Assembly: GCA_030549205.1 (NCBI GenBank)
Contig: JAUKTV010000003.1
Coordinates: forward strand, 2,046,001-2,110,000
DNA: 64,000 nt
Direction: 5' to 3'
DNA from: Apiosordaria backusii
Taxonomy: Eukaryota; Ascomycota; Sordariomycetes; Sordariales; Lasiosphaeriaceae
The position numbers and the translations under genes are program-made. The notes beneath the pieces are model-generated. The model ran no database searches. It was not told the origin of the DNA and saw nothing but the letters and a program-made list of their open reading frames with translations. The first letter of the stretch is position 1. Every line of letters begins with the position of its first letter. Positions 32,893 to 45,733 of this stretch are shown one piece after another.

Positions 32893-34827
32893 TAGAAATA
32901 GAGTATTTAGGCTTTTATAAATACTTTAAAAGTATATAAATAAAGCTGACCTTTATAATTTAATAGACAGATATAAGCCTAACCGAAGTTCTTAATATAA
33001 AGGTCTTGATTTTAATAATAATGACTTTAGAAAAAATAATATGCAATTTAAAAATATTAAGCTAATTAATATTAAAGATAATATCGAAGATATTTATAGT
33101 TTTATTAAGTATACTATAGGGTAATTAGCTATTAAACTAAAGCTTTAAACTTTAATAGACTGCTAGGAAGGTAATCTATATAAATTAACTATTGTAAAGG
33201 ATAATAAAGTAGAGAAAGCTAAATATAAAAAGAATAAAGTAAAGGCAAAGGCTTTAAAAAAGAAAAAAAAATCCTTAATATTTAGCTTTAGTTTTATTAA
33301 AGTAATTAGAGTAGTCGATAATAAGTTAAAAACCGTTAGTTATAAAAAGATTAAGCCTATATTTAATTAACTGAATAATTATATCGAGTAATTTTAAAAG
33401 TTAAATAAAATGTTAATAGAAATCTAAAGGTCGATTAAGATAATAGTAAAGTAGGATAGAACTAGTACCGATAAACTAAATAACTTACTTTAGAATTATA
33501 CCGATATAATAGGTAAGTTTCTTAATAGTAATTAAGGCATTAACGTTTAATTTAAACTAAAAGAGATCTAACCTTTATTTAAAAATATAATAAGATATAT
33601 TATTATTAACGTACTATAAGACTTTATTAAATAGAAAATACAATTTATAATCGACAGAATTTTAAAAGTTACTAAAATAGTTTAAAAGTTTAGCATTAAA
33701 CTTAATAAAGTCTTATAACGATAATTAAATATAACAGTATTAAAAGGTTATATAGACATTTAGGCTATTATTTAGTAAACTATAAAAGCAATAACTTTTA
33801 TTAATACAAATTTATTTACTAAAATAATAAAGTAAATACTAATTCCAGTACTAGCATATATAATATCTATCGCTACTTAAATAAAGCCTAAAACTTTAAC
33901 TATAGCTATAATATCTACTACTATATAAATAGAACCTAAGACCTTAACTATAATATTTAGTGTTATTTAGATTAAAACTATAATCCCGACTATAATATCT
34001 ATTGTTATTTAAATATAAACTGAAATGTTAACTATTACGATATTTATAGCTATATAAATAGAAGTTAAGACGTTAATTCTAATTAATGTATTTACAATAT
34101 TTACTATTATTAAAATGACAGTTAAGATTTTATTTAATATATTCTTAACGTTTATAGTAATAAAAAGAAAGCTAGATAAAAATAAAGACAATAAGAAAAG
34201 TGTAAGTAAAAAAGCCCGAATAGAGATTTAAAATATTATCGACTTAACTATTAAGGAAGAAAAGTAAAATAAAGCTATAGTACTAACTTAATATAAAGCT
34301 ATAGATTTAATTAAAAATAAAGCTTTAATACCGATTTAAAATAAAACTATAGATTTAACCGAGAATAAACCTTTAGGTTTAACTTTAAATAAACTAGTAG
34401 CTTTAAATTAAAATAAAGCTTTAGTTTTAATTTAAAATATGCTAATCTAGTTTAAATAAAGTAAGAATATAGTATAGAAAAAGTAATTAATAAAGAGTTG
34501 GGATAATTTAATAGACGCAATAGTAAATAAATAAAGAGAATAGGAAGCAATGGCAGATAAGTAAAACGAGGAGAAAGAGAAAGAAGAATAAAGATTAAAT
34601 AGATATCTCTTTATTTTATTACAATGACTTTTCTTTTTCCTTTTATTTCTTTTATTATTATAGATAAAGCTTTAAAGTAATCGATAAATATAATATTAAA
34701 GAGGGTTATTGCAATAGGTTATAAAGAAATTGGACATTGCTATATATAGGCTAAGGAAATCGATAAATATAGCTATTAATGGGTTATATTACTAGAAGGT
34801 AGCAATTTTTTCTTTAAAGGGAGGCAT
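32893..34827 (+). mobile_element. RIP-decayed repeat, internal part of an unidentified element
   Basis: AT-rich throughout. In one + frame, ignoring stops, a long lysine/isoleucine/threonine-rich sequence persists with internally repetitive segments (33,880-34,120 and 34,270-34,440) and a charged end (about 34,540-34,600). It ends in a purine-rich AAAGGGAGGC directly before an LTR-like sequence, so I infer the inside of a + oriented LTR element. No family assigned. Confidence 0.4.
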
Positions 34828-34954
34828 TGTTATAGAAGGATATAGGGATATAGGATCTATATGCATATATATATATAGCTATTGTACAGCAGACTTCTTT
34901 TCAATAAATCATCATGCAACCAATGTCTTGTGCTACCATCGTGACTACACAACA
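34828..34954 (+). mobile_element. short LTR-like sequence (127 bp), probable 3' LTR
   Basis: It begins TGTTATAG and ends CACAACA (TGTT/AACA inverted ends), follows a polypurine tract, and contains TATATATATATA and AATAAA-like signals. The 3' half (34,890-34,954) escaped mutation. No matching 5' copy was found in the window. Confidence 0.5.
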
Positions 34955-35425
34955 TAATATTAAAGAGCTTAAGGCATTTTAAAGCCTATACTATCTGCTT
35001 TTATAAAAGTAGCTTTCGAATATAGATTAAATTTATAATATTTAAAAGTATAAAGTCGCTAGTAAGCAATACTATAGCCTCTATAAAACCAATTACTTTT
35101 ATACTATTAGAGAATTAAGCGTAGTTACCGGGTTTCGGTCCTATATATATACTTATATAGATAAAAGTTATACTTCAAATCGGTAAAAAGAAAGCTTAAA
35201 AAGGTTTAAAAACATATTTTACTACTAACCTTAAAGACTTATAAAGTATAAAAGTATATTATAAAAATAATTACCTTACTTAGTCCGTTACTTATAGAAC
35301 TTTTAAATAAATATATTATAATTAATCTATAAAATTATATAAAGTTTAACTATATTAATACTACTTTATATTATATAATTATTTTATAAATCTCTACTTT
35401 ATAATATAGCCTAAGCTATATAATT
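34955..35425. other. AT-rich RIPed DNA, nothing recognised
   Basis: TA-rich sequence between the LTR-like end and the first Copia copy. Stops occur in all frames and I see no structure beyond low-complexity runs. Confidence 0.4.
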
Positions 35426-35430
35426 ATAAA

Positions 35431-36109
35431 TGTTGAGATAGGTGTCTTACAGGCCTATAAGTATAGACCTGTACAGGGAACGGCGTAAAACACTGAGAGC
35501 GAAGAGGGCTTTGTCGACAGTATACGACAGTAGCTAGGCACTAAAGGAAGGTAAATTATAGAGGCGATGCCCTATAATATATAGAAGGTAGATACTATAA
35601 TATAGGCTTATAAAGTATTATAAAATATAGTAAACTAGTATATTGAATTAACTTATTAATTAAGAAAATATTATAGTAAATAGTTATAAAAGACAAGATC
35701 TATTATAGATCTTTAACCCTATATTACTTTCTAAACCTCTTTCCATTCTAAGGCTTAAATGCCTATTAAATCTACTAACTATAAGGCTTAAATATCTGTT
35801 AAGTCCGCTAATTATAAAGCTTAAATGCTTATTAAGTCTATTAATTATAGACTTAGCTAGCTAATTAAGTCTAATTATTAAGTATATTAATTAAAAGCTA
35901 TTTATAAGGTATAGAATATTAATATTTTACCGTTATAATATATTAACTGCTTAAAGCTTTAAGCTACTTTAAAGGTTTAAAGACTACTGTAATTACCGTA
36001 ATAAAGTATTAATAAGTATTATAATTTTAAACCATTAATTATTATTAGCCTTATAGGTTATAGGCTAAAATACACTATAAAGTCTATAATTAAGTACTAT
36101 ATTTTAATA
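35431..36109 (-). repeat. LTR of Copia copy A (left; 3' LTR in coding sense)
   Basis: On the + strand it runs from TGTTGAGATAGG to TTTTAATA. It holds three 33-bp units starting at about 35,750, 35,783 and 35,816. The outer 130 bp are less mutated than the inner part. Confidence 0.9.
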
Positions 36110-39100
36110 CCTTTTCTATAGTTATAATATATAGTACTAATTAAAAAGGCTTAAAAAGGTTTAATAATAAAACAAAGGTATTAAATAGCGCTATAGGCAA
36201 AGCTTTAATAAAGCTATTAGTAAACATCTTTTCTATAAAGAGATAGGTTATAGTAATAACTTTAATAAATATAGCCTTTTTAACCTTTTAAAATCGAATT
36301 AAAGTATATTTAATTCGGCAATTGTACTTATCATTATAAGCAATAGCAATAGAACCTATAATAGACTTAGAAATTTCCTAAAAAAGATCCTTAAGCTATA
36401 TAGCTTCTTTAAGGCCTTTAATAAGCCTAATATATTTAACCTTTAAAGTACTAAAGAATATAGTAAATGCTTTCTTAAATTTTTAACTAATAGGTCCTTT
36501 AATTAAAGTAAATAGCTAACTATAAGTAAATTTAGTACTTTCCTTATATTTAATTTAATTACTATTAGTAAAGCCGATAGGCTTTAAGTTACTATTAAAA
36601 CTATAACCAATAGCACTATAAATACTAAAATAGAGATAGAAAAGTAATAATTTTATAGCTTTTAAGTAAGTATTAATAGGCTATATTAAGTATTATAAAA
36701 GCTATTAAATATTAAAGGCTACTTTAAGCTTGGTTTAAACTATAGTATATATTAAAGTACTAATTAGTTATTAATATAGGTATTGATTAAAAAGGCTTAT
36801 AGAAGTTCTAAGCTTATTATCTTTATTTATAATTTTAAAGCTTAGTAAAAGAGGAATTAACTTAATGTTAATTCTAAAGTGCTTAATTACCTCTATAATA
36901 TAGGCCTTTTAATAAATCTAAAGGTACCGTTAAGGTCTATTACATTTAATTTAAATATTAAGGAAGTAATAAGTAGGACTTAAATCCTTAATATTATAGT
37001 ACTTCTCTATAGTATTCTTTAAAGTTTAAAGTTATAGAGGCTTAAGGCCTATAATTAAGTAGTCGTTAATATAGTTAATAATAAAGATCTTATAATTTAA
37101 GTAAAAATAGATAGCTATATTGGAAATAAAGGGCTTAAAATCTAAAGCCTAGGTTATTGTAAGAACCTTCTATTATTAAAGATAAAAAGCTTACTTTAAG
37201 TTATATAAAGATTTCTTTGGTAAAATAACTTAATCTTTAATAAGGTCTTATTTAGCTACTTTTAATAGTATTATAGTGCTAATATTATTATAAGTAAACT
37301 TAAATAGTCTTTATAGAATTTCAATATAGATATTAAAATTGGTCTTTAAGTTTAAAAAGGCTTTTATAAAGTTTACTTACTTTAAATCTTAATTAAATAT
37401 AGCTATAAAGGCTAATATAATTTTCTAAATTGGAAGCCTTATAGTAAAAGTATAGGTCTATTCGAAATCGATTTTAAAGGCTTATTAGAAACCTTAAGTA
37501 ATTAATTAGGCTTTAAACTTTACTATAATATTCTATAAATTTTTCTTATCTTTAAAGACTTAGTAGTTTATAATAGGCTTTTTCTTAGCTTAAAATTAGC
37601 AAATAAAATAGAAGGTCTTAATAATAAAAAGTTAATGTAATTTAATAAAAATAGCCTATAACTATTACTTCTTTTTAAAATATTTTAAAGCTTACTTAAA
37701 GGTATTAAGCTTTAAGGTCTTTATAGAATAGTATTCTTTATAGTAAAAAACTAAGTAAGAAATAAGCTTATTATAATCTATATTATTTATAAATATAAAT
37801 TCCTTATATTATTTTTATAAAGTCTAAAGTAAAAGGATTTTAATAATAATAAAAAGTATTATAAATATTAAAATTATAAACTTAAATAATAATTAAGTAA
37901 ATAGTATAGAGGATAATTTAAATATTAAAGAATTAGAAATTAATAGAATAGAGGGATTATAAATAAAGGGTTTAAAGACTTAAACAATAGTATCTTCCTT
38001 TAACTTATTAAAGTAGTTAAAGACCTTTAAAGAACTTATAAGGCTTAAAGGATTTATAATCTAAGTTAATAGGTCTTTATAGAATTTAATAAAGCTAATT
38101 TTAATAACTTTATTTAAACTTAAATAAATTAAATAGGTCTAATAACCTAAAATAGCTATAAGTTTTCCTTTAGTTCTTTAAAAGGTAAACTTAAAACTTA
38201 TAGTTTAATCCTTAATAAAAATATATACTATAACCTTAATGCCTATAGCCCTATAGTTTAAAAGGTTTAATTAATATAGTATTTAAAAGGATAATAGTTT
38301 ATTATAGAAGGTTTAATAAAATATAAAATCCTTAAAGCTTTAAGCTATATAGTTAATAATTTTTACTATAGAAATAGCTATATATTTTTAAAAAATAATA
38401 AAGAGGTTTAAAGTTAAAATAATAACTTTAAGATAGTTTAAAATAACCTTAATAGAACGTTTAGTTAGGCTATTTTAATTAGAAGTTTTAAAGTTTAATA
38501 TACTAAAGCTAATACCTTTTTTAATAAGGTAAGTATTTAAAGAAAGGACTTTTTTTCCTTTATTATAATAAAAGTAAGTAAGGTATTATTAAAAGATATT
38601 ATTTAAGCCTTTAAATAGTAAATAAAGTACTATAATAGTATTATCTTTAATAGTTAATAGCTTAAGAAATCGAAAACAGGTCTTTTAATTTACTATAATT
38701 AAGCTATAAGGTTTTTTTAATAGTAGAATAGGCTTAATAATAATAATATCCTCTTTTAAATAGTTTAAAGTAAAAGGAAGGTCTTAAATAGAATTTTTAA
38801 AAGGCCTTTAAAGGATTTTTACAGTATTATAGCTTTTATAAATTAAATCTTTAAGCTTAACCTTTTATAAATTAAATATACCTTTAATAATAAAAGAGGT
38901 CTTTTTTAAAAGGTTAAGACCTATATACTTAAGCTATATATATTAAAGGATAGTTAATTAAATTAAAGTTAGTAAAGGCTTATTAAAATCTTTAAAAGAC
39001 CTATCTTCCTTTAAAAAGTTAAAAGCTTTAAAGGAAACCTTTTTTAAAATTTTAAAAACTTTAAAGGCTTAAAGGAAAGTAAAGTAACTATTAAAGTACT

Positions 39101-41113
39101 ATTAGTAAGATACTTTTAACTGAAGTTAGCCTTTAAAGTTAAAATAAAACTTTAATCTTTTAAAATTTAAGAAAGTAATAAGATTATAGTTATTATCGAT
39201 AAGTTTTTAACTATATAAAGCTTTTTTAATACTATATAGGCAGTCTTTATTAATAATATTTAATAGAAAAGTAAAAATAAAGAAGGTTTTAATAAAGTTA
39301 ATAGTTAAAAAATAGGCCCTATTATTATAAATTTTAATAAAAAATTAAACTGTTATAGTATTTTTATTAATAATTCTTATAAAGTTACCTTTTATAGTTA
39401 AAGGCTTAACCTTTACTTTAATAAGGTTAATAAAAAGGTTTTTATTATTATAAATATAGACTATAGACTTAATATTAAAAAGCTAGGCTTCTTTTAAAGT
39501 TAGGTTAATATAATTAATTAAGTTAATAAATATAAAAGGTAAGACCTTAAAAGGTAAGGATACTATAGATCTAATAAAGCTATAGTATTTATAAAGTATA
39601 GTTAGCTTTAAAAGTTTAATACTATAGAAGCCTATATTAAAGTTAAAGCCTATTATAAAAGAAATTTCCTTAAAATTTTTAAGGTCTTTAATATCTTCTT
39701 TCTTTTTATCCCTCTTTTTCTTTTTTTTTTTTTTAATAAGCCTAAGCTTTATAAGGTTCTTTATAAAGATATTTAAAGCCTTTAAAGCTTTAAAATCTTT
39801 AATAAAAGTAGTATAAAAATAAAATGTAAAAAAGGCTTAAGTAACTATAATACTGAAAATATAAGTTTTAACTAGAAGCTTTCTTTATTTGAATTTTAAT
39901 ATAGGATAATAAAAATAGCTAAAATTATATTTATTTTAGTAAATTAAAGCTTTAAAGTGTTTATACTATAGTAAAAAACTACCTTTTAGTAAGCTTAAGT
40001 AGTAATTAACTTAGTTAATAAGTTAAATTATAATACTTAAGCTTTAAAGCCTTATAATAAAGGTATTAAACTTAACGTTATATTTAACTATTTTTAATAA
40101 ACTATTGAATTTAATAGTATAATAAGCTCTATAGAGCTTATTTTAAAGGACAGTTTAAGTAAAAGCATACTAGGCTTATAATTATTAGAAAAGGGTTATT
40201 AGGAAATCTTTAGCTTCGATAGTAAATAGTAGGCCTATTTATAGGATATTCTAAATAATAATAAAAAAGAAGGCTTTTAAGTTATTATTTAATAAATTAG
40301 TAACTAACTTAGGTTTATTTATAAATTTAAAAAGGCTTAAAACCTTTATTTAAATAGTAAAAGCCTAATATTAAAAGCATTAGTTTTTAAGACTTAAAAG
40401 CTTTTATTCTTTAGTAAAGTAAAGGATCTATTTATTAAAATCCTTTATTAAAAGTATAGTGATTTTTTAAATAGTTTAATTTAAAGAAAACGTTATAATA
40501 GGTATAGCGATAAAGGCTAATAGACCTATATAAATTAAAGTAACTAAAGATAAGGATAATATAGGTAGGTCTATAGAAGGTTTAAAAGAAGACTTAAAAA
40601 GGCTTAAAGTAGTATATTCTAATAAAGGGCAAATGTTAAAATTGTCAATATAGGTATTAATTTAGTTAATTTTAATACTTAAAGTTTTAATTTAATTAAT
40701 AAGACCTACTATAGTAATTCCAATTTTACTATTAAAGGTAATTATAAGATTATTTTATAACTATTAAAAGTATTAAGTAAAGTTAAAGCCTTTAGAAAGG
40801 CTAAAAGTCGATAAAAGGCTAAAGGTTTTTAAAGCTTTAAAGCTTATAGAAAGGTTATATATATCTTTATCTTTTATAGTAAGGAAGGTCGAAGGCTTAA
40901 AAGGAAAGTAAAAGTACTATTAGAAATATTAAAACGCTATTTTTTAGGTCTTTAATATTTAAAAGGAAAGTAAAAGTACTATTAAAAGTATTAAAATACT
41001 GTTTTTTAAGTCTTTAGTAGTTTAAAATAAATAAAGCTTATAGGATAAGTATTATTATAAAGGCTATAAAATAAAGAAATTTACTTAAATAGTATAAGCT
41101 TAAGTTTATAACT

Positions 41114-41792
41114 TATTAAAATAGATATTTTATAGGCCTATAGATATAGACCTATATAGAGAATAGTATAGAATATTAAAAGTAAAGAAGGCTTTATTTA
41201 TAGTATATAATAGTAATTAGGTATTAAAGAAAGGTAGATTATAAAGACAATGTCCTATAATATATAGAAGGTAAATACTATAATATAGGCTTATAAAGTA
41301 TTATAAAATATAGTAAATTAGTATATTAAATTGATTTATTAATTAAAAAAATATTATAGTAAACAGTTATAAAAGATAAGACCTATTATAAGTCTTTAAC
41401 TTTATATTGCTTTTTAAACTTCTTTCTATTTTAAGGCCTAAATATCTATTAAGTCTATTAACTATAAGGCTTAAATACTTATTAAATCTATTAACTATAA
41501 GGCCTAAATATCTATTAAGTCTACTAACTATAAACTTAACCGGCCGACTAAATCTAACTATTAAGTATATTAACTAAAAGCTATTTATAAGGTATAGAGC
41601 GTTAACGTTTTACTATTACAGTACGCTAACTGCTTAAAGCTTTAAGCTACTTTAGGGGTCTAAAGACTACTGCAATTGCCGTAATAGAATGTTAGTAAGC
41701 GCTATAATTCCAAGCCATTGGTTATTATTAGCCCTATAGGTTATAGGCTAAAATACACTGTAAAGTCCACAACTAAGTGCTGTATTTCAACA
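41114..41792 (-). repeat. LTR of Copia copy A (right; 5' LTR in coding sense)
   Basis: Same 679-bp length as its partner. On the + strand it runs from TATTAAAATAGA to TTTCAACA. The outer 210 bp keep GC-rich words lost from the inner LTR. Confidence 0.9.
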
Positions 41793-41797
41793 ATAAA

Positions 41798-42631
41798 TAA
41801 AAGCTTTAATAATATTAAGTACCTTTATATCTATTAAATTAAAAATATTTAGCCTCTTTTAATATAATAACATATATATAAACGATAAAACTTTAAATTA
41901 GTCTTTAGTATTGCTCTATAATATATTTATATATTCTACTTATATAGTAAGTTTACTAAAGTAAGTTAGTAAAATACCGCCAGTTTTATAGTAAACTCCT
42001 ACTTTTATTATTAAATATATATAACTTATAATTTTAATTAACCTTAGTAACTATTATTAATTGCTTATTAAGTTAGCTTTAATAAACTTAACTATGCTAC
42101 TGCTTATAACTTAATATTAAACCCTTAATTTAAAAGGCATTTAATATTTTATTACCTATTTTACTTAATTATTTCTTAACCGTAATGTCGCTATTACCTA
42201 TAGTTAATCCTTAAAGTAATAGATCTAACTATAATTTCTTTACCTTTACTATAGCTTACTACCGCTTTACCGATATAACTACCAGATTAGCTCGACTTAT
42301 TTATATAAAAGTATTTTATAAACTAAAGTCTTTTAAAATACCTTTAGCTTTTAATATATATTTTTCTTTAATTTTATAAAGGCTAATGGTCTATACTATA
42401 GTAGTATAGACCGTAAGGAAAGGTAATCTTTATATTTAATGCTTAAATTAGCTTATTACCAGTTAACTAAGCAAAAGACTTACAAGGTATTTAATAATAA
42501 AAGGCCAGAATAGTATACTAAATAATATATAAATATAAGAGCGACGACCCTTTTACAGTAGTAAGAGGACCTTAAATCCGCAATCTTTATAAAAATTGTA
42601 TAACTTTCCAATTAATATTTTACATCGCTTA
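41798..42631. other. AT-rich RIPed DNA, nothing recognised
   Basis: Stops in all frames and TA-rich words throughout. No gene, LTR or RNA was recognised in these 0.8 kb. Confidence 0.4.
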
Positions 42632-42636
42632 ATAAC

Positions 42637-45600
42637 TATTACGAGCAGGGCACCTGAGCTTAGCACGGGGGCACTGTTTGGTAGACCTATTGTAATATAA
42701 AAGTAGGTTGTAAGTTAAGGAAGGCTTAGCTTACAAAGCTACGGCTAAATATAGGAAGGAAGTAGGGCAGGGTGAAAGGATGGATCCACATCCCTAACCC
42801 TAACCATAACGGCTACAACCTTAAGACTATAGGAACCGTCATAACTCCTGGGGAAATATAAGACTTCGTCTTTAAAGTCGTCTACCATCTTTTTTACTAG
42901 TAAAATATACTTAAATCTAATCTTTTAACTTAACTTCGATAAACTTATATATATTACTTTCTTTAAGTATATCCTTTAATTACATTTACTAGCCTTAATA
43001 GGTTAAGAAAGGATTAGCTGATTAGTTATAGTAAAAGATATATTATAAAGTAGGCTATTTAATTTAAAATCGGAATAACCTTTAAAACCAGACTTATTAT
43101 TTAAATCTTCAGCTTTAATAAAACCGACTTAGTTAATACTATACTTAAATCTATTAACTTACCTTTAAAGCTATTCCTAATATTACTAATACTGCTGTTA
43201 TAATCGGAGCCGTAATTTTTACTATTAAAAAGTAAACGGTAAGAAAGTTAATATAAAGCTTTAATAAAGTCATTATATTAATTAAAAATAATAAATTAAA
43301 TATTTAATTTACATTTAAAGAAGTTAATTAAACTATTATATAAGTATAAGATTTTAAATAAATCGAACTATTATCAAATATTAGCTTTAAAAAAATAGCA
43401 TTTAAAGTAAATAAAGTATATAAAGAAAGAGTTAGTATTCTATTATATAATATATAAACAGTCAGTAATATAGCTAGCTTTATTAAAGTCTTTATAAATA
43501 TAGCTTAGTATTTTGAAAATTAAGTTGGAAAATAAAAAACTAATATAGTTAATTATTAATAAAAGGATTAAGGTTTAAATCTTTCTATTAAAATAATAAT
43601 AAATATATTAAAATTAAACTTTAAGTATTTTTAAAGTATCTTTATTAATATATAACTTAGCCTAAATTAAAGGAGATTAAGTAAACTAAATAGCAAGCTT
43701 ATTATTAAACTTTTTAAGGTTAAATAAGGAAGATTAAAGGTAATTATTTAAATTATTAAATATTTTAATAATAATTTTAAAGTAAAGCTAAGCCGAAGTT
43801 ATAGCGGTATTATAAATTAGCTAAATAAATAAGAGGTTAATAAAAAAGGTCGATTTTTTAAATTTATTAACTAAGTTATTAACGTTATTAGTAACGAAAT
43901 TAAAGCTATTTATAAAGGTTTTATTATATTTAACTATAAAATAGTTAATAGTTAATTTTAATGTCTGTCTCTCTAAGAAGTGGAGCTTCTAAAAAAAAAT
44001 TCTTTTACAACGCCACATCCGGCGTTGGTTCTCTTCACAGTTAATCTGGTATGCCACTTGAACTGCCTAGGGCCTGCCCACCGTCATAGTTACATAACTA
44101 TTATATGCTTATTATATACTTATTATATAGCTAAACCTTCTACCGTTAAGTTCAACAATAAGCTTATATAATAACATTATAGCCAAACCTTCTAAACGCC
44201 TCCTTTATTACTGAATTACTTATAACTGCACTAATAACTCCCTCGCCGGCTTATACTAAGGCTAAACACCAGCGCCTATATAAAGTTAAAAAGGATCCTA
44301 TCTACTACTTTTCTTTTTCCTTTCCTATATTACCTACTATATTCTTCTTCTACATTACCTATTATATTAAGACTTCATTAATTACAATACTAAGTATAGG
44401 TCTATCCTATTTAACTTAATAACTAAAAGATAGCACTAATATAATAGCAATATATAATCTACTATACCGAAAGCCTATAAATATAAAATCCCGAAGTTAG
44501 ATTATTATAAGTACTTCGAATTAGCTAACGTAATAATAGCTATACCAAAGAAAGATAGTAAAAAGTAAAAGAATATAAACGTTGCCTATACTTGAACGTA
44601 CACTATATATACCATTGTTACTTTATCTATTAACCAATATATTAGACTTTATTAATTTAAATAGGATTTAATTAATCTTAATATAGACTGGTGAATTAAA
44701 AAAGATAATACGGAGACTTAAGATAAAGCCTTTAAATAGAAGGATAAGATAAAAGGATAGTTAGCGAAGCTAATATCGATTGTAGGTATAATAGTGAAGG
44801 CTAAGACGTCTTAATAGGTAGTCAGTTTAATAGTATACCAAATAACTTAAAGATACTATTTACTATTGTATTAATCGTAAGTATCTGTATATCACGTCTT
44901 GTATATATACTACTGAACCTTAAGTAGTTAATTTTAAAACAATTAAGTAATATTTTAAAGCTTAAAAGGCTTATAAAATAATAACTGGATTACTAAAATT
45001 AAGCTAATTATAAAAGGTTACTATAATAAAGTTAAATAATATAAATAGCAATTAGTTAATTATAATTGGTTTATTCAAAAGGTTTAAAAGTCAAAAGTAA
45101 AAGAATAATTTATTAAAAGAAGGTAAATAAAGTAGTTATTTTTAATAAATTTAATAAAATTAAAGGACTTATTATTATAATAATAAATCTATAATTAAAT
45201 TACGGTAAATAAATTAAATAACGTAAATAGTAAGTAAATTAACTTTATTATAGGTAAATTTAATTAATAGAAAAGAGCTTTATTAAATAACATTATTAAG
45301 GCTTTATTTAAAAGCTTTAAGTAATGCTTATAGAATTACAATACTATACGTTAAGCTTATAAAATGTATATAATATAAGTAAGCCGTATAAATTAAGTAT
45401 ATATAATAAATTACTATAAATTACTTATACATAAGTAAAAATTTATCTTTAAATAGTTTTATAATAGCCGAATTGGGTAATAAAATTAAGGTTATTAAAG
45501 GCTTTAAAGTGGATTTACTTTTATTATAAGTAAGGTATTTAGGCTTAATACATAGGTATTATTTAATAAATTTATTATAATATAAAAATAGGTTGTAGGT

Positions 45601-45728
45601 TAAGGAAAGTTTGGCCTATAAAGTTACGGTTAAATATAGAAAGGAAGTGGGGTAGAGTGAAAGGATAGATCTATATCCTTAATCCTGACTATAACGGCTG
45701 CAGCCTTAGGACTACAGGAGCCGTTACA
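42637..45728. mobile_element. 3.1-kb element with 207-bp LTRs, target-site duplication ATAAC
   Basis: Direct repeats 42,637-42,843 and 45,522-45,728 are both 207 bp and align end to end despite RIP. Their ends read TATTACGAG (probably TGTTACGAG before mutation) and CCGTTACA. ATAAC flanks both sides (42,632-42,636 and 45,729-45,733). The 2.7-kb interior is too short for a full gag-pol. I recognised no pol motif and could not set the orientation, so it may be a deleted or non-autonomous LTR element. Confidence 0.8.
43976..44027. repeat. two small hairpins in an unmutated patch inside the 3.1-kb element
   Basis: AGAAG/CTTCT (43,976-43,990) and CAACGCC/GGCGTTG with a 6-nt loop (44,008-44,027) lie in a GC-richer patch (about 43,960-44,095) within otherwise RIPed DNA. 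Confidence 0.6.
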
Positions 45729-45733
45729 ATAAC

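Larger units (their letters stand above)
35431..41792 (-). mobile_element. Ty1/Copia retrotransposon copy A, RIP-inactivated (6,362 bp)
   Basis: Two 679-bp LTRs, 35,431-36,109 and 41,114-41,792, are flanked by the target-site duplication ATAAA (35,426-35,430 and 41,793-41,797). Coding sense is minus: a purine tract (AGAAAAGG) abuts the LTR at 36,109 in minus sense, and the reverse complement near 36,290-36,345 translates to an RNase H end (GSIAIAY-DKYN-R-KYTLI), as in Copia pol. The whole body is riddled with TAA/TAG, so it cannot make protein. Confidence 0.92.

Noticed and set aside
42790..42810. Telomere-like CCCTAACCCTAACC
   Set aside because: Only two units, inside the LTR of the 3.1-kb element; the partner LTR has the decayed equivalent. 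Not a telomere.
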